DNA of 64,000 bases, taken from the NCBI RefSeq assembly GCF_035510375.1, contig NZ_DATKHG010000036.1. One strand, written 5' to 3'. The stretch comes from Paenibacillus_I sp035510375. Its GTDB lineage: Bacteria; Bacillota; Bacilli; Paenibacillales; Paenibacillaceae. The notes under the pieces are model-generated. The model did not search any database, had not been told where the DNA came from, and saw only the letters and a program-made list of their open reading frames with translations. Position numbers and translations under genes: made by a program. Shown here one piece after another: positions 15,271 through 24,802 of this stretch (position 1 is the first letter of the stretch; each line of letters begins with the position of its first letter).

Positions 15271-18200
15271 CTATTCATCCATAAACTTGACGTAAACGAG
15301 CAGCCGCTTGATCATGACGACCGCCTCGGCCCGCGTCGCATTGGACCCCGGACTGAAATTGCCGTTCGTTCCGCCGTTGATTATCTTCGCTTCGACCGCT
15401 TTCGCCACGTCCGTACGCGCCCATCCGGAGATTCTGGCGCTGTCCTTGAAACGGGCAAGGTAGCCGGCCTGGCTCTGCGACGGCAGAACGTCGGCTTCGG
15501 CCGCCTTGACCGCCCGAATCAGCATCGCCGCCATCTGTTCCCGCGTAACCGGGCTGTTCGGCTTGAACGTGCCGTCCGGCATGCCGGTAACGATGCCTGC
15601 CGCCGACGCTGCGCCGATGTAGGCGCCCATCGCGGTTGACGAGCTCACATCCTTGAACTTGGCGGCGTCCTGCTTGCTGCCGCCAAGCCCGAGGCCCCGG
15701 GCGATATAAACGGCGAATTCGCCGCGCGTAATCGGCTTCGCCGGCTCGAACGCAGCGGCGGACCGCCCTTCTGCGATCAGCTTGTTCACCAGCAGAAGAA
15801 TGTCGTTGCGGGCCCAATGCTTATCGACGTCGTTATATCCGATATTCCCTTTAACAATCGCATATGCGCTGTTTCCTTTACGCCGGAAGGCTACCGTGGT
15901 GATGCCGTTCGCCTTGGTCACCCGGGTCGGCACATACGACAACATCCCGGTTTGCGGATCGAGCCATACGACCGCCGTTTGCCTCGGGTCGAGATCCGCG
16001 GCGGTGGAGATCGTCCGGGTCGCATACTTGTCGAAGGAGTTAATAGCCGTCTTTGTGCTGCCGCTGATTAACGACACCTGAAAATCGACGGGCGTACCCT
16101 GCACCTGCAAGCCCTTCGATGCGATCGCGGATTGAAGCTGGGCCGTCGTTCCGTTCGAGCCGCTGTCGATTTCAACCGCCAGATTGCCTTGGCCTCCGCC
16201 GGCCAGAACCAACTGCCCCATTGCCGAATAATCGATGGCGTTCAGCGGAATTTCATACGTCACGTCTTTGTGCTTAACGGCAAAGGAAGCGTTCGTCGTC
16301 TGCCTGCCGACGTTATCCAGCGTCGTCACCGGCACGGATACGATCGCGGCGGGCTCGGACGACGGTACGGTAAATACAACCCGTGGACTGCCGTCGGCGC
16401 CGCTCGTCCGAAATGCATTGTAAGCCGCGGTTATCTTGTCGCCGTACAGCGAATATTGATTCACGGATAAACCGCCGGAAGAGGTGGCCCGAGAGGTCGA
16501 AGCCGTCGAGCCGGTCTTCAAATTGATCCCTCCGCCCGCCGCGGCCTCGAAGTCGCCTCCGAGGCCGTCCGTCCAGGCCGTTTGATTGGAGGCCGGATAA
16601 TCCGTAAACGGCTGAACCGTTTCCCCTGCGGCCGTCAGCAGAGCCGTACCGGCGCTATTGAAATAGCTGACCGTCACCGTCGCGCCGATGCCGGCCGCCT
16701 GGAACAGCTGCAGCTTTACCCCGGAGCCGTCGATGCTCACCCCGGTGACCGATCGAACGGTCCCGTTTTCTTTTACGCTGAATTGGCCCGACAACGGGAC
16801 GGCGGTTGTTCTGAGCGTCTGGTTGAACGAGAGGGTAAGCGCAGTGCCTTTGACGATCGCCGACGTTATGCTCGCTCCGTTGGCGGTGGAGACGTTCGTC
16901 ACCGGCGTGCCGCTGAAAGCCGGCGCCGGATTTCCGGACAGGTCGGCCAATGCCGGCGTCCCGCCCAAATAACTGACCGTCACCGTTTGCCCCGCCGTAA
17001 CCGCGGAACCCAGCGTAAGCGTCACCTGCGTATTGGCGACGGTCACCGCCGTAACCGTTCTCGCCGCGCCCGCCGCGGCAACGGCAAACTGGGAAGAAGC
17101 CGGTGTCGCGGTCGTACGCAGCCCCTCGTTATAGCTCAACGTCAGCGTGCTGCCGAATACCGTTGCCGTTTGCAGAACAGGAGCGGTCGCATCCAACGTG
17201 TTGCGCACGTAATAACCGCTGAAGGCCGAGACCGCATTGTTGAACCTATCCTTAAGCGGATACGATCCCTGCGAGTAGCTGACCGATACCGTTTGTCCGG
17301 CCGTCACCGCCGTCCCGATCGTCAGGAACAGGCTGTCCCCGCTGCTCGTCGAGCCGGTCGCCTGATAAGAGCTGCCGCCGGCGTTGACGACAAACTGGTT
17401 ATAGGCGTTTGCCGGCACCGGCTGCAGCTGCTCACTGAAGATCAAGGTGACGACATTGCCGGACACGCTGCCGGAAGTAGGCGCCGGGAGCGCCGAGCCG
17501 GACGAGTTCGCAACGGTGTAAGCCGTCAGATTCGCCGCCTTGTTAAGCGATAAATCCCGAATCGGCGCCGTGCCTTGTGAATAATACAGCTTGACGGCCT
17601 GGCCGAAAACAATGCCGCTTTGCAAGGTCAGCGTCACGGTCTGCCCGCTGACGGCGACATTCGTGACCGCCCTGGCAGAATCGCTTACCGTCACGTAAAA
17701 GCTGCCGGGTGCCGGCACCGATTCCGTATCGAGCGCTTCGCTGTAATTCAATACGATTTTGCCGCTTCCCGACATGGCCGCGCCTGACAATGCCGGAGCG
17801 GTGGTGTCGGAACCGAGCGTTTTGAATGCCCAGCCGTATTCGTTCAGAATGCCGCCGAAATCGTTGCCGGCCAGATCTTCCACCGCGCCTGCCGGAATTT
17901 CCATATAGTATGAGGCTGCGCTGACGAGCGGCGACGTCGGCGTTATAACCAGCCTCCTGCTGTCCGCACTATCCACAGCGGCCGTCGTCGCAATTGCCGC
18001 TGCCGGCAACCCCGCCCTGCGGATGACGATCGCGCCCGCGCCAAGCCTGACCGGCTCGCTGAACGTCACCGCAAAGGTACCGCCGCTCAGCGGCACGCTT
18101 TGCGTGTTGTTCGCCGGCGACAGGGACGCTATGGTAGGCACGGCGGTATCCTGGGTCGCCGTGAAGCGCCAGCTCGTTTTGTCCGTATCCGCAATGCCGG

Positions 18201-19647
18201 CGTAGCGGTTGCCAGCTGAATCGCGGAATGCCTGGTTTCCGATTTGCACATAATAAGTGGAATTATTGACGAAAGTTCCGGACGGCGTAATTTTAATTTT
18301 GGCCGTGCCTCCGCCGACAACCTGGGACGAAGTGACCGGAATCGTTTCGAATAACATGTCGTTCTGCGCGTTGCGGATCACGACATTGCCTGTACCCGGA
18401 TAGACCGGTTCCGAAAATGTCATCTCCAGCGGAAACGATAACGCGTTAAGGATTCCATTGGCCGCCGGCACAAGTTCCGTAACCGTCGGATTCACGCTGT
18501 CGGATCCGGAAGATGTGGAGATGTTCCAGGTGGACGCATCCGTGATGCCCTGAAACCAGACGTTTCCGCTAGCCGCATCCTTGAATGCGCCCTGGTCGAC
18601 AAGAATATAATAGCCGGTGTCGGCGGCTAAAGCCCCAGAATATGTGACGTTAACCGTCGCCCCTGTGACTGAGACCGCGCCGCTCGTAACCGGGATTGAT
18701 TGCACGGTGCTGTTGTCCGAGATTTTCTTGATCCGGATTTGCTTGTCGGAACCTCCCGGCAGCACGTTCATGCCGAACATCAACGTGAAGCTCCCGTTCA
18801 AGGGGACCCCGGCGCTGTTGTCGGCCGGAGCGAAGGAGGGCATCGCCATCGGAGGCGCATTCACGGTCAGCGTCCATCCCGACGAAACGCCGGGGAAGCC
18901 GGTGCCGCCGAAATCCTGCAAAGCGCCGTTAGACACCGTTACGATGTATGTACCGCTTGCGCGAAGCGGCGTGCCCGGGTTGACCAGAATCGAAGGCGTA
19001 CCGCTTCCCGTTACCTGCGGGGAGACCACGCTGACGGCCTGAGTGTCGCTTGCATCGCTCGTATTGGTAAAAGTGACCGTTCCGTTTGCCGCATATACCG
19101 GTTCGTCGAACGTCAGCGAAACCGGCTGTCCGACGTCAACCGATGTTGAACGGCCCACCATGACGGGCGCTGTCGTGTCCGAAGCGGCCGCCGTGAAATT
19201 CCAACCCGTCGCGCTCGACAAGCCGCCGTAGTTGGCTCCCTCCGTTTCACTTCTGAAAGCACCCGCGTCGATCAAAACATAATAGCTGGTCCCGGCAATG
19301 AAATCGGCCGCAGGATCGATCGTCACGATATTTTTCGCCGTACCGTTAATGGTTACGCGGCTGCTGCTTGAGACGACGAACGATTCGACCGCCGTATTGT
19401 CCGCTACTTTGTAAATGGTGACGGCGGCCGAGCCCGTTCCTTTTATAACATTCTCATCGAAAGTCAGCGCCAAATTGGCGCTCGGCGCGACGGACGCGGC
19501 GTTATCGGCCGGCGAGTAGCCGATCAGCAGCGGTCCGCCGGGTGCGGCATGCACCGGACGAATGCCGGTTTGCAGTCCGGCGAAAGCCGGTTGAATCAGA
19601 AGTACAGTCGCGAGAAGAAGCATAATGCCTTTTCGTCTCCGGGTCAT
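15271..19647 (-). CDS. Large SLH-anchored surface protein with SbsA-type Ig and SwmB repeats
   Basis: About 1458 residues. Signal peptide (GIMLLLATVLLIQPAFA), then five Big_5/SbsA-like Ig modules (about residues 35-610), each opening with a pattern like SPADNAASVPLSG and holding YYVLID-type strands. About four SwmB-like modules follow (610-1040, each with LSYNEGLRTT-type strands), a spacer, and three C-terminal SLH domains (DVDKHWARNDI, FKDVSSSTAMG, FKDSARISGWA). SLH domains bind pyruvylated wall polysaccharide, made here by csaB. The ATG at 19647 is preferred because GGGAGTGG sits just upstream; the GTG at 19659 is the alternative. The ligand of the repeat region is unknown. Confidence 0.88.
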   Translation of the reverse strand: MTRRRKGIMLLLATVLLIQPAFAGLQTGIRPVHAAPGGPLLIGYSPADNAASVAPSANLALTFDENVIKGTGSAAVTIYKVADNTAVESFVVSSSSRVTINGTAKNIVTIDPAADFIAGTSYYVLIDAGAFRSETEGANYGGLSSATGWNFTAAASDTTAPVMVGRSTSVDVGQPVSLTFDEPVYAANGTVTFTNTSDASDTQAVSVVSPQVTGSGTPSILVNPGTPLRASGTYIVTVSNGALQDFGGTGFPGVSSGWTLTVNAPPMAMPSFAPADNSAGVPLNGSFTLMFGMNVLPGGSDKQIRIKKISDNSTVQSIPVTSGAVSVTGATVNVTYSGALAADTGYYILVDQGAFKDAASGNVWFQGITDASTWNISTSSGSDSVNPTVTELVPAANGILNALSFPLEMTFSEPVYPGTGNVVIRNAQNDMLFETIPVTSSQVVGGGTAKIKITPSGTFVNNSTYYVQIGNQAFRDSAGNRYAGIADTDKTSWRFTATQDTAVPTIASLSPANNTQSVPLSGGTFAVTFSEPVRLGAGAIVIRRAGLPAAAIATTAAVDSADSRRLVITPTSPLVSAASYYMEIPAGAVEDLAGNDFGGILNEYGWAFKTLGSDTTAPALSGAAMSGSGKIVLNYSEALDTESVPAPGSFYVTVSDSARAVTNVAVSGQTVTLTLQSGIVFGQAVKLYYSQGTAPIRDLSLNKAANLTAYTVANSSGSALPAPTSGSVSGNVVTLIFSEQLQPVPANAYNQFVVNAGGSSYQATGSTSSGDSLFLTIGTAVTAGQTVSVSYSQGSYPLKDRFNNAVSAFSGYYVRNTLDATAPVLQTATVFGSTLTLSYNEGLRTTATPASSQFAVAAAGAARTVTAVTVANTQVTLTLGSAVTAGQTVTVSYLGGTPALADLSGNPAPAFSGTPVTNVSTANGASITSAIVKGTALTLSFNQTLRTTAVPLSGQFSVKENGTVRSVTGVSIDGSGVKLQLFQAAGIGATVTVSYFNSAGTALLTAAGETVQPFTDYPASNQTAWTDGLGGDFEAAAGGGINLKTGSTASTSRATSSGGLSVNQYSLYGDKITAAYNAFRTSGADGSPRVVFTVPSSEPAAIVSVPVTTLDNVGRQTTNASFAVKHKDVTYEIPLNAIDYSAMGQLVLAGGGQGNLAVEIDSGSNGTTAQLQSAIASKGLQVQGTPVDFQVSLISGSTKTAINSFDKYATRTISTAADLDPRQTAVVWLDPQTGMLSYVPTRVTKANGITTVAFRRKGNSAYAIVKGNIGYNDVDKHWARNDILLLVNKLIAEGRSAAAFEPAKPITRGEFAVYIARGLGLGGSKQDAAKFKDVSSSTAMGAYIGAASAAGIVTGMPDGTFKPNSPVTREQMAAMLIRAVKAAEADVLPSQSQAGYLARFKDSARISGWARTDVAKAVEAKIINGGTNGNFSPGSNATRAEAVVMIKRLLVYVKFMDE

Positions 19648-19724
19648 GAGAAGTACCACTCCCTAATCTATGCAGTCCTACCATAGTTTTCGGTTCAACC
19701 GGCGGTGAAGTTTAGTGCTCAAGC

Positions 19725-19763
19725 AAAAAGCCTGCCGAAGAGCAAACGCTCCTCAGCAGGCTT
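19725..19763 (-). terminator. Terminator of metK
   Basis: Minus-strand arms AAGCCTGC (19756-19763 and 19728-19735) close a 20-base loop and are followed by TTTTTGC. It lies 34 bases after the metK stop. Confidence 0.75.
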
Positions 19764-19796
19764 GATGTATGCCGGAAACCCTATGGCTACAATGAT

Positions 19797-20999
19797 TCAG
19801 GCAAGCGCATCGGCTTTCAGCTTATCCGCCTTGTCCACACGCTCCCAAGGCAGATCGATGTCTGTGCGGCCAAAATGACCGTAAGCGGCCGTTTTGCTGT
19901 AAATCGGACGGCGCAGGTCAAGCATCTTGATAATGCCCGCCGGACGCAAGTCGAAATTGCTGCGGATCACTTCCACAAGCTTGTCTTCGCTTACTTTGCC
20001 GGTTCCGTATGTATCGACGTTGATCGATACCGGATTCGCGACGCCGATCGCATAAGCCAGCTGGATCTCGCACTTGTCGGCAAGGCCCGCGGCCACAATG
20101 TTTTTGGCGACGTAACGCGCCGCATATGCCGCGGAACGATCCACCTTCGTCGGATCCTTGCCCGAGAAAGCGCCGCCGCCGTGGCGGGCGTATCCGCCGT
20201 AGGTGTCGACGATGATTTTACGGCCGGTCAGTCCGGCGTCGCCTTGCGGTCCGCCGATGACGAATCGGCCGGTCGGATTGATATAATATTTGGTTTCGGA
20301 ATCGAGCCATTCCTGCGGTACGACCGGCGCGATTACCTGTTCGCGGATATCCTTCTGAATCTGCTCCAGCGCAACCTCTTCGGCGTGCTGGGTTGAAACG
20401 ACGATCGCATCGACGCGTACCGGCTTGCCGTCCACATATTCGATCGTCACCTGGGTTTTGCCGTCCGGACGAAGATAATCCAGCGTGCCGTCCTTGCGGA
20501 CTTCCGAGAGTCGGCGGGAGATGCGGTGCGCCAGCGCGATCGGAAGCGGCATAAGCTCGGGCGTTTCATTCGCCGCAAATCCGAACATCAGCCCCTGGTC
20601 GCCCGCGCCGATGTCTTCGTTTTCCTGATGCACGTCTTTGCCCTCACGCGATTCCAGCGCTGCGTTGACGCCTTGCGCAATGTCTGCGGACTGCTCGTTC
20701 AAAGAAGTCAGCACCGCGCAAGTGCTCGAGTCAAAGCCGTATTTGGCGCGGGTATAGCCGATGTCCTTGATCGTGCGCCGCACGATGGCGGGGATATCGA
20801 CATAATCCGCGCGGCTGCTGATTTCGCCGATGACAAGCACCAGGCCTGTCGCAACGGAAACCTCGCATGCTACGCGCGCATGGGGATCCACCTCCAGAAA
20901 CGCATCAAGAACCGCATCGGAAATCTGATCGCATATTTTATCGGGGTGCCCCTCCGTAACCGATTCCGACGTAAACAAGTGCCGACCTGTCGTCGCCAT
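19797..20999 (-). CDS. metK: S-adenosylmethionine synthetase
   Basis: 400 residues, the family size. Makes AdoMet from methionine and ATP. All signature segments are present: GHPDKICDQISDAVLDA near the N-terminus (methionine and Mg site), GAGDQGLMFG, and the glycine-rich loop GGGAFSGKDPTKVDRSAAY. The ATG at 20999 follows AGGAGG by about 9 bases; an earlier in-frame ATG (21023) overlaps that site and is rejected. Monocistronic, with its own terminator. I looked for an S-box leader upstream and did not find one. Confidence 0.97.
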   Translation of the reverse strand: MATTGRHLFTSESVTEGHPDKICDQISDAVLDAFLEVDPHARVACEVSVATGLVLVIGEISSRADYVDIPAIVRRTIKDIGYTRAKYGFDSSTCAVLTSLNEQSADIAQGVNAALESREGKDVHQENEDIGAGDQGLMFGFAANETPELMPLPIALAHRISRRLSEVRKDGTLDYLRPDGKTQVTIEYVDGKPVRVDAIVVSTQHAEEVALEQIQKDIREQVIAPVVPQEWLDSETKYYINPTGRFVIGGPQGDAGLTGRKIIVDTYGGYARHGGGAFSGKDPTKVDRSAAYAARYVAKNIVAAGLADKCEIQLAYAIGVANPVSINVDTYGTGKVSEDKLVEVIRSNFDLRPAGIIKMLDLRRPIYSKTAAYGHFGRTDIDLPWERVDKADKLKADALA

Positions 21000-21050
21000 T
21001 CCGTATCGACCTCCTATAAGCATAGTATGAAATAATGTCGGTTGATCTAG

Positions 21051-21085
21051 ACAAAAAATGAACCTTTTCCGAGGTGGAAAAGGTT
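21051..21085 (-). terminator. Terminator of the SASP gene
   Basis: Perfect 10-bp stem AACCTTTTCC (21061-21070) with GGAAAAGGTT (21076-21085), followed on the minus strand by CATTTTTTG. It separates the SASP gene from metK. Confidence 0.8.
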
Positions 21086-21154
21086 GTTAGACAACGCTTC
21101 TAGGACAGTATGATACCGGATATGTCGGATGATGTCAATGTAAGCGCCAAGCGG

Positions 21155-21436
21155 CTACAAACGTCCAAGCAGCTGCTCGGCCTGTTGGATCAGCCGACGG
21201 GTGATCGTACCGCCGACCGCCCCCGCATCGCGGGTCGCCAGGTTCGGCCACTGCACTTGCCCTGCGCCTGCCACTGCCGTGCCTGCTCCCAGTTCGCCGG
21301 CAAATTCGGAGCCGTGATCGGCACCGCTCATGCCCGGCGTGACAAGCCCCAACTCTGCTGCAATCTCATACTTCATCTGCTCCAGCGCCTGCTTCGATTC
21401 CGGTACGACTTTGATGTTACGCGATCTTCTCGGCAT
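21155..21436 (-). CDS. Alpha/beta-type small acid-soluble spore protein
   Basis: 93 residues. SASPs coat spore DNA and are degraded at germination. The GPR-protease-type region (EQMKYEIAAELGL) and the C-terminal signature with GAVGGTITRRLIQQAEQLL are present. Between them is an extra roughly 25-residue Gly/Ala-rich piece (SGADHGSEFAGELGAGTAV) that most SASPs lack. The ATG at 21436 is chosen because AGGAGG is 7 bases upstream. The preceding CATACTA (-10 of SigG) agrees with forespore expression. Paenibacillus has several SASP paralogues. Confidence 0.88.
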   Translation of the reverse strand: MPRRSRNIKVVPESKQALEQMKYEIAAELGLVTPGMSGADHGSEFAGELGAGTAVAGAGQVQWPNLATRDAGAVGGTITRRLIQQAEQLLGRL

Positions 21437-21465
21437 ACTGTGCACCTCCTGTGGATTAGTGGTCT

Positions 21466-21472
21466 TAGTATG
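21466..21472 (-). promoter_or_regulatory. SigG-type -10 element of the SASP gene
   Basis: Minus strand CATACTA, identical to the SigG -10 consensus, about 30 bases before the start codon. The -35 region is not a good match. Confidence 0.5.
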
Positions 21473-21541
21473 CCGAGGCTTTTTCGCTTTGAAGCGTATC
21501 ACTTGTTGTCAGACAGGGAAGAATTATGATGACACCGTCGT

Positions 21542-22069
21542 TTATTTCAGCTCATAGCCGCCGAGCACCAGCACCGTCAGAGGACCCGTTTGGTTCGGAT
21601 CGGGCATCACGCCCCGACCTTCGCGCGGGAAAATGATCAGGTGGTTGTTCGGGACCGCTTGGCCGCTTTTGATATCGGTGCCCGCGGTGACGTTGGAAAT
21701 ACCGTTCACGTCCGAGCTGTACGCGACGCCTTTGCCGGCGCGAAGCACGAACTGCGCGCCTGCCGCGGCCATCAATGTTTGTCCGGGTTTCACGATGACG
21801 ACTTCGGACGAGGTTCCGGCTTTGCCCGCCTCCAGTTCTTTCTTGAAGGCGTCCATCATGGCCTGCAATTCCTTTTGTGCATTCTCGCTGCTCCCGCCGC
21901 CAACCAGCTTGTCGACATAGCTTTTGGTCACGACTGGGTCGTCGACGGAACCGGGGGTGGCGTCGGACTCAGCCCATAAAGCCGTATTAGACAACCACAT
22001 CGAACCGAGCGACACGCCGACAGCGACTAAACCGGCCGCCGCGGCCGTTTTTTTAATTTTTAATTTCAA
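21542..22069 (-). CDS. Exported protein of unknown function
   Basis: 175 residues. N-terminal signal or anchor (TAAAAGLVAVGVSLGSMWL), a short helical segment (SENAQKELQAMMDAFKKELEAGK) that could be a coiled coil, then a compact strand-rich part ending with IIFPREGRGVMPDPNQTG and VLVLGGYELK. The start is a TTG with GAGGAG upstream. Not recognised beyond a lineage-specific secreted protein. It may be co-transcribed with the large secreted gene upstream (74-base gap). Confidence 0.7.
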   Translation of the reverse strand: MKLKIKKTAAAAGLVAVGVSLGSMWLSNTALWAESDATPGSVDDPVVTKSYVDKLVGGGSSENAQKELQAMMDAFKKELEAGKAGTSSEVVIVKPGQTLMAAAGAQFVLRAGKGVAYSSDVNGISNVTAGTDIKSGQAVPNNHLIIFPREGRGVMPDPNQTGPLTVLVLGGYELK

Positions 22070-22143
22070 TTGTCGTGTTTCTCCTCTCGCTGGTACTTAT
22101 GAGGTAAGCATACTAGATTTAGAGCGATAGCACCACCATAGTC

Positions 22144-24651
22144 TCAAGGCTCCCTTGTGAACCATCTCAACTCTTTGGACGCAACCAGAACTTTCGCATT
22201 GTCAACCACATCATATACATTCAACTTATACGTTTTATAGTCACGCACCTTGTTTTGAATCTCTGTATCGTTATAAACGATTTCGAGCGGGATCATTTTC
22301 CCTTCCTTAAGTGCTGTCTGGTTCTCTGCCGCTTTAATTAAAGCAAACTCTTTTGAATAAGTAGCTTTCGTTGTTTCCTGATCGACGAATTCCAGCAGCA
22401 CCTTGTGCTCGCCTGCGATATAATCATAGCTTTTATTTACCGCCAAATCATAATCCAGGTACAATTTAACGCCTTCGACATTGAACTGGCCCGAAACGCT
22501 GAGCTGCGAGGTCACATTTTTCAGCGACAACGTATAAGCCGAGAAACGAATATCGGTCAGTTTGTTTTCAACCGCTGTTTCCGCGTTTGCCATCTTGTAA
22601 GCCACCGGCTTCACAACTACAGTCTCAGGCTTGGTATCCGGCGCGGCGCCGGCTGAAACCACCGACTGTCCGAAAATCAATTGATAATTTTGCATGTTGA
22701 ACGACTTGCCGATTTCCGCAGTCGCTGAAATAAGCACCTTGCCGTTCGACATCACTTTTTCTTTGAATTCAGCCACTTTGAGCGGAGCTGTCTGACCTTG
22801 ATCGTCCAGCAAGTAACCGCCAAGCTTAACCAGATCTGCTGCACGTGTTTCTAAATTAATTGCTTCGAATTCCGTATAGAAGTAGCTCGTTTTGTCACCA
22901 TTGAAAATATTGCTCTTTAAAAGCTTTATACCGGCTTTTCCGCCGATATTTGTGACCGCATACCCTTCTCGCAGCGAATAAGCCGTGTATGGGCTCAAGC
23001 TTTGTCCGGAAAACTGGAATAGGGTTTTGGCAGGCTTATCTTTCTCGCCTTCCGTCAAAACGAAAGCGATCCTGTCGACAGTAGTCGTATAAGGGATTTT
23101 GGTATATACGACCATCTGATAAGTCCCGTTTGGCGCGATATTTATAATCTGGTCCAGTCCGACCGCCGTACTCTGCGCTTCCACTTTCACGCCGTTGATC
23201 AGAAAGTACCCGTTAAGGTTAATCGGTGTTTTTTTGGAAGAATTGCTTATATTGACGATATTGAGTTCGGCCATAATAACGTCATCGCTCTCCAGCGGCT
23301 GTCGCTGGATCGATCGCAGCTGTATGCGGTAATCCTTGTTATAACTGAAGGATCCGCCGACACTGCCTTGCTGGTTGGCTGCTTGTATCTTATATTTACC
23401 GATTACATACCCTTCCTGTCCCTCTGTGGCGACGGTTTTAACGATCAACTCGGAAGTATTTCCGTCAACGGCGGAAGGAATCGAGCCGGTTAGATCCAAT
23501 GTTTTCTGAATTTTCGGCAAAAGAACGGCATTCTCTTCTTTTGTGTAGCCAAGCGGATACGAAATATCATCTTTTGTTCGAATGGTGAATTCGAGCCCCG
23601 GAAGTTTCAATGCCGAAAGCCCCGAATTTTTCAGCACAAACTCCATGCTAACATCAGTGCTTCCGTCATTTTCATTGAGAATCGCCTGACCGGCAGTCGT
23701 TTCAACCGGTTGGCCTTCCATGTACACACTTTTTGCTGCCCCTGCGGGCGCGGCCACCGCTGGTTTCAACGGCGGGATGGCAAAAGAACCGTTCGGCAGC
23801 TTGACTTTGTTCGTGTCATCCTTTGTATAAGGAACAATGGCAACGCTCTTGCCGGCGACGGCCATCGGGAGCTTGGCCTGCATCGTTATAATTCTGCGCT
23901 CCTTCGGCTGAATGGTCATTTGGGCCAACGCAGCGGCATTCACATCATATACGGAGTAGCTGTCGGTTTGTATGGAGAAACCCATGTTGGCCATACTGGC
24001 ACTGCTGTAACCGACATTCTCAAGCAAAAAGCTGACCGTGAGATACATCGCACTCTGGTCTTGCGTAATATAATACTGCTTCAGGGCGCCTTTGATCTTC
24101 GTATTGTTGAAAATCATCACACTGCCTTGAAATGCAGGCGTTTTTCCGGTCAAATTAGCCGGGTATTTCACCGTTCCCAGATTGCGTTCGTAATTAGGCG
24201 CGGAGAAGTCCCACTTCACCACATCAAACGATAGGTCGGAAATTTGGGTAGAGCTGTCGATGGTCGTATAGTATGTAATATTGACGGTTGTCTTCGGCGC
24301 GATCTTCGTTTTTTGTTTATCCGCTTCCGAAAGAAGGGTACTGAACGTTTTACCGTTCTTGCCTTTTACGCGGATCCAATAGTCCATTAGATCCAATGTA
24401 GCGTTGCCATTGTTCGTTACCGTGGTCGTATAGGCCAGCAAAAGCCCTTTGTCTTGCATCAGCAGCTTGGCTTCCCGGATAGAAAGCGTAGTAGCTGCGT
24501 TTAAACGAACGACTTTGCTTGCCAAAGTCGCATTAACCGCAGGAGCCGCTGAAACAGTCGAATGATAGGGCATGCCTAAGATCGTGGGATGGAGCAATAA
24601 TGTTAATGATGTCGCCGCTATAATACCTTGCTTGATTAGCTTCCGATTCAC
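22144..24651 (-). CDS. Large secreted protein with tandem beta modules, unknown function
   Basis: 835 residues, GTG start with GGAGGAG 6 bases upstream. Signal peptide (GIIAATSLTLLLHPTILG), then repeated beta-rich modules of about 130-150 residues. Their strands repeat a theme such as NNGNATLDLMDYWIRVK, ENVGYSSASMANMGFSI, KNSGLSALKLPGLEF and NISNSSKKTPINLNGYF. Such modules describe an Ig-like, DUF4352-type fold. No SLH domain, LPXTG or enzyme motif is seen, so it is either released or held by other means. Neighbouring S-layer genes suggest an envelope role; this is inference. Confidence 0.7.
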   Translation of the reverse strand: MNRKLIKQGIIAATSLTLLLHPTILGMPYHSTVSAAPAVNATLASKVVRLNAATTLSIREAKLLMQDKGLLLAYTTTVTNNGNATLDLMDYWIRVKGKNGKTFSTLLSEADKQKTKIAPKTTVNITYYTTIDSSTQISDLSFDVVKWDFSAPNYERNLGTVKYPANLTGKTPAFQGSVMIFNNTKIKGALKQYYITQDQSAMYLTVSFLLENVGYSSASMANMGFSIQTDSYSVYDVNAAALAQMTIQPKERRIITMQAKLPMAVAGKSVAIVPYTKDDTNKVKLPNGSFAIPPLKPAVAAPAGAAKSVYMEGQPVETTAGQAILNENDGSTDVSMEFVLKNSGLSALKLPGLEFTIRTKDDISYPLGYTKEENAVLLPKIQKTLDLTGSIPSAVDGNTSELIVKTVATEGQEGYVIGKYKIQAANQQGSVGGSFSYNKDYRIQLRSIQRQPLESDDVIMAELNIVNISNSSKKTPINLNGYFLINGVKVEAQSTAVGLDQIINIAPNGTYQMVVYTKIPYTTTVDRIAFVLTEGEKDKPAKTLFQFSGQSLSPYTAYSLREGYAVTNIGGKAGIKLLKSNIFNGDKTSYFYTEFEAINLETRAADLVKLGGYLLDDQGQTAPLKVAEFKEKVMSNGKVLISATAEIGKSFNMQNYQLIFGQSVVSAGAAPDTKPETVVVKPVAYKMANAETAVENKLTDIRFSAYTLSLKNVTSQLSVSGQFNVEGVKLYLDYDLAVNKSYDYIAGEHKVLLEFVDQETTKATYSKEFALIKAAENQTALKEGKMIPLEIVYNDTEIQNKVRDYKTYKLNVYDVVDNAKVLVASKELRWFTREP

Positions 24652-24745
24652 GAAGACTCCTCCTGATTCTTTATACTGTATTAGACGATGGATGATCTTG
24701 AATTGTTTCGTACGTATAAGAAATTGTTACAGGAGGTAAAAAGAC

Positions 24746-24784
24746 AAAAAGAAAGAACGGACAGGAGTAAACTCCTGTCCGTTC
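24746..24784 (-). terminator. Terminator of the S-layer gene
   Basis: Perfect 13-bp stem (24755-24767 with 24772-24784), 4-base loop, then TTTCTTTTT on the minus strand. Very strong, as expected after a highly expressed gene. Confidence 0.88.
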
Positions 24785-24802
24785 ATGTTTAACACTTTCG
24801 GC

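Noticed and set aside
21000..21060. S-box (SAM) riboswitch before metK
   Set aside because: The leader is too short, and the only hairpin there is the SASP terminator. None of the conserved S-box segments is visible.
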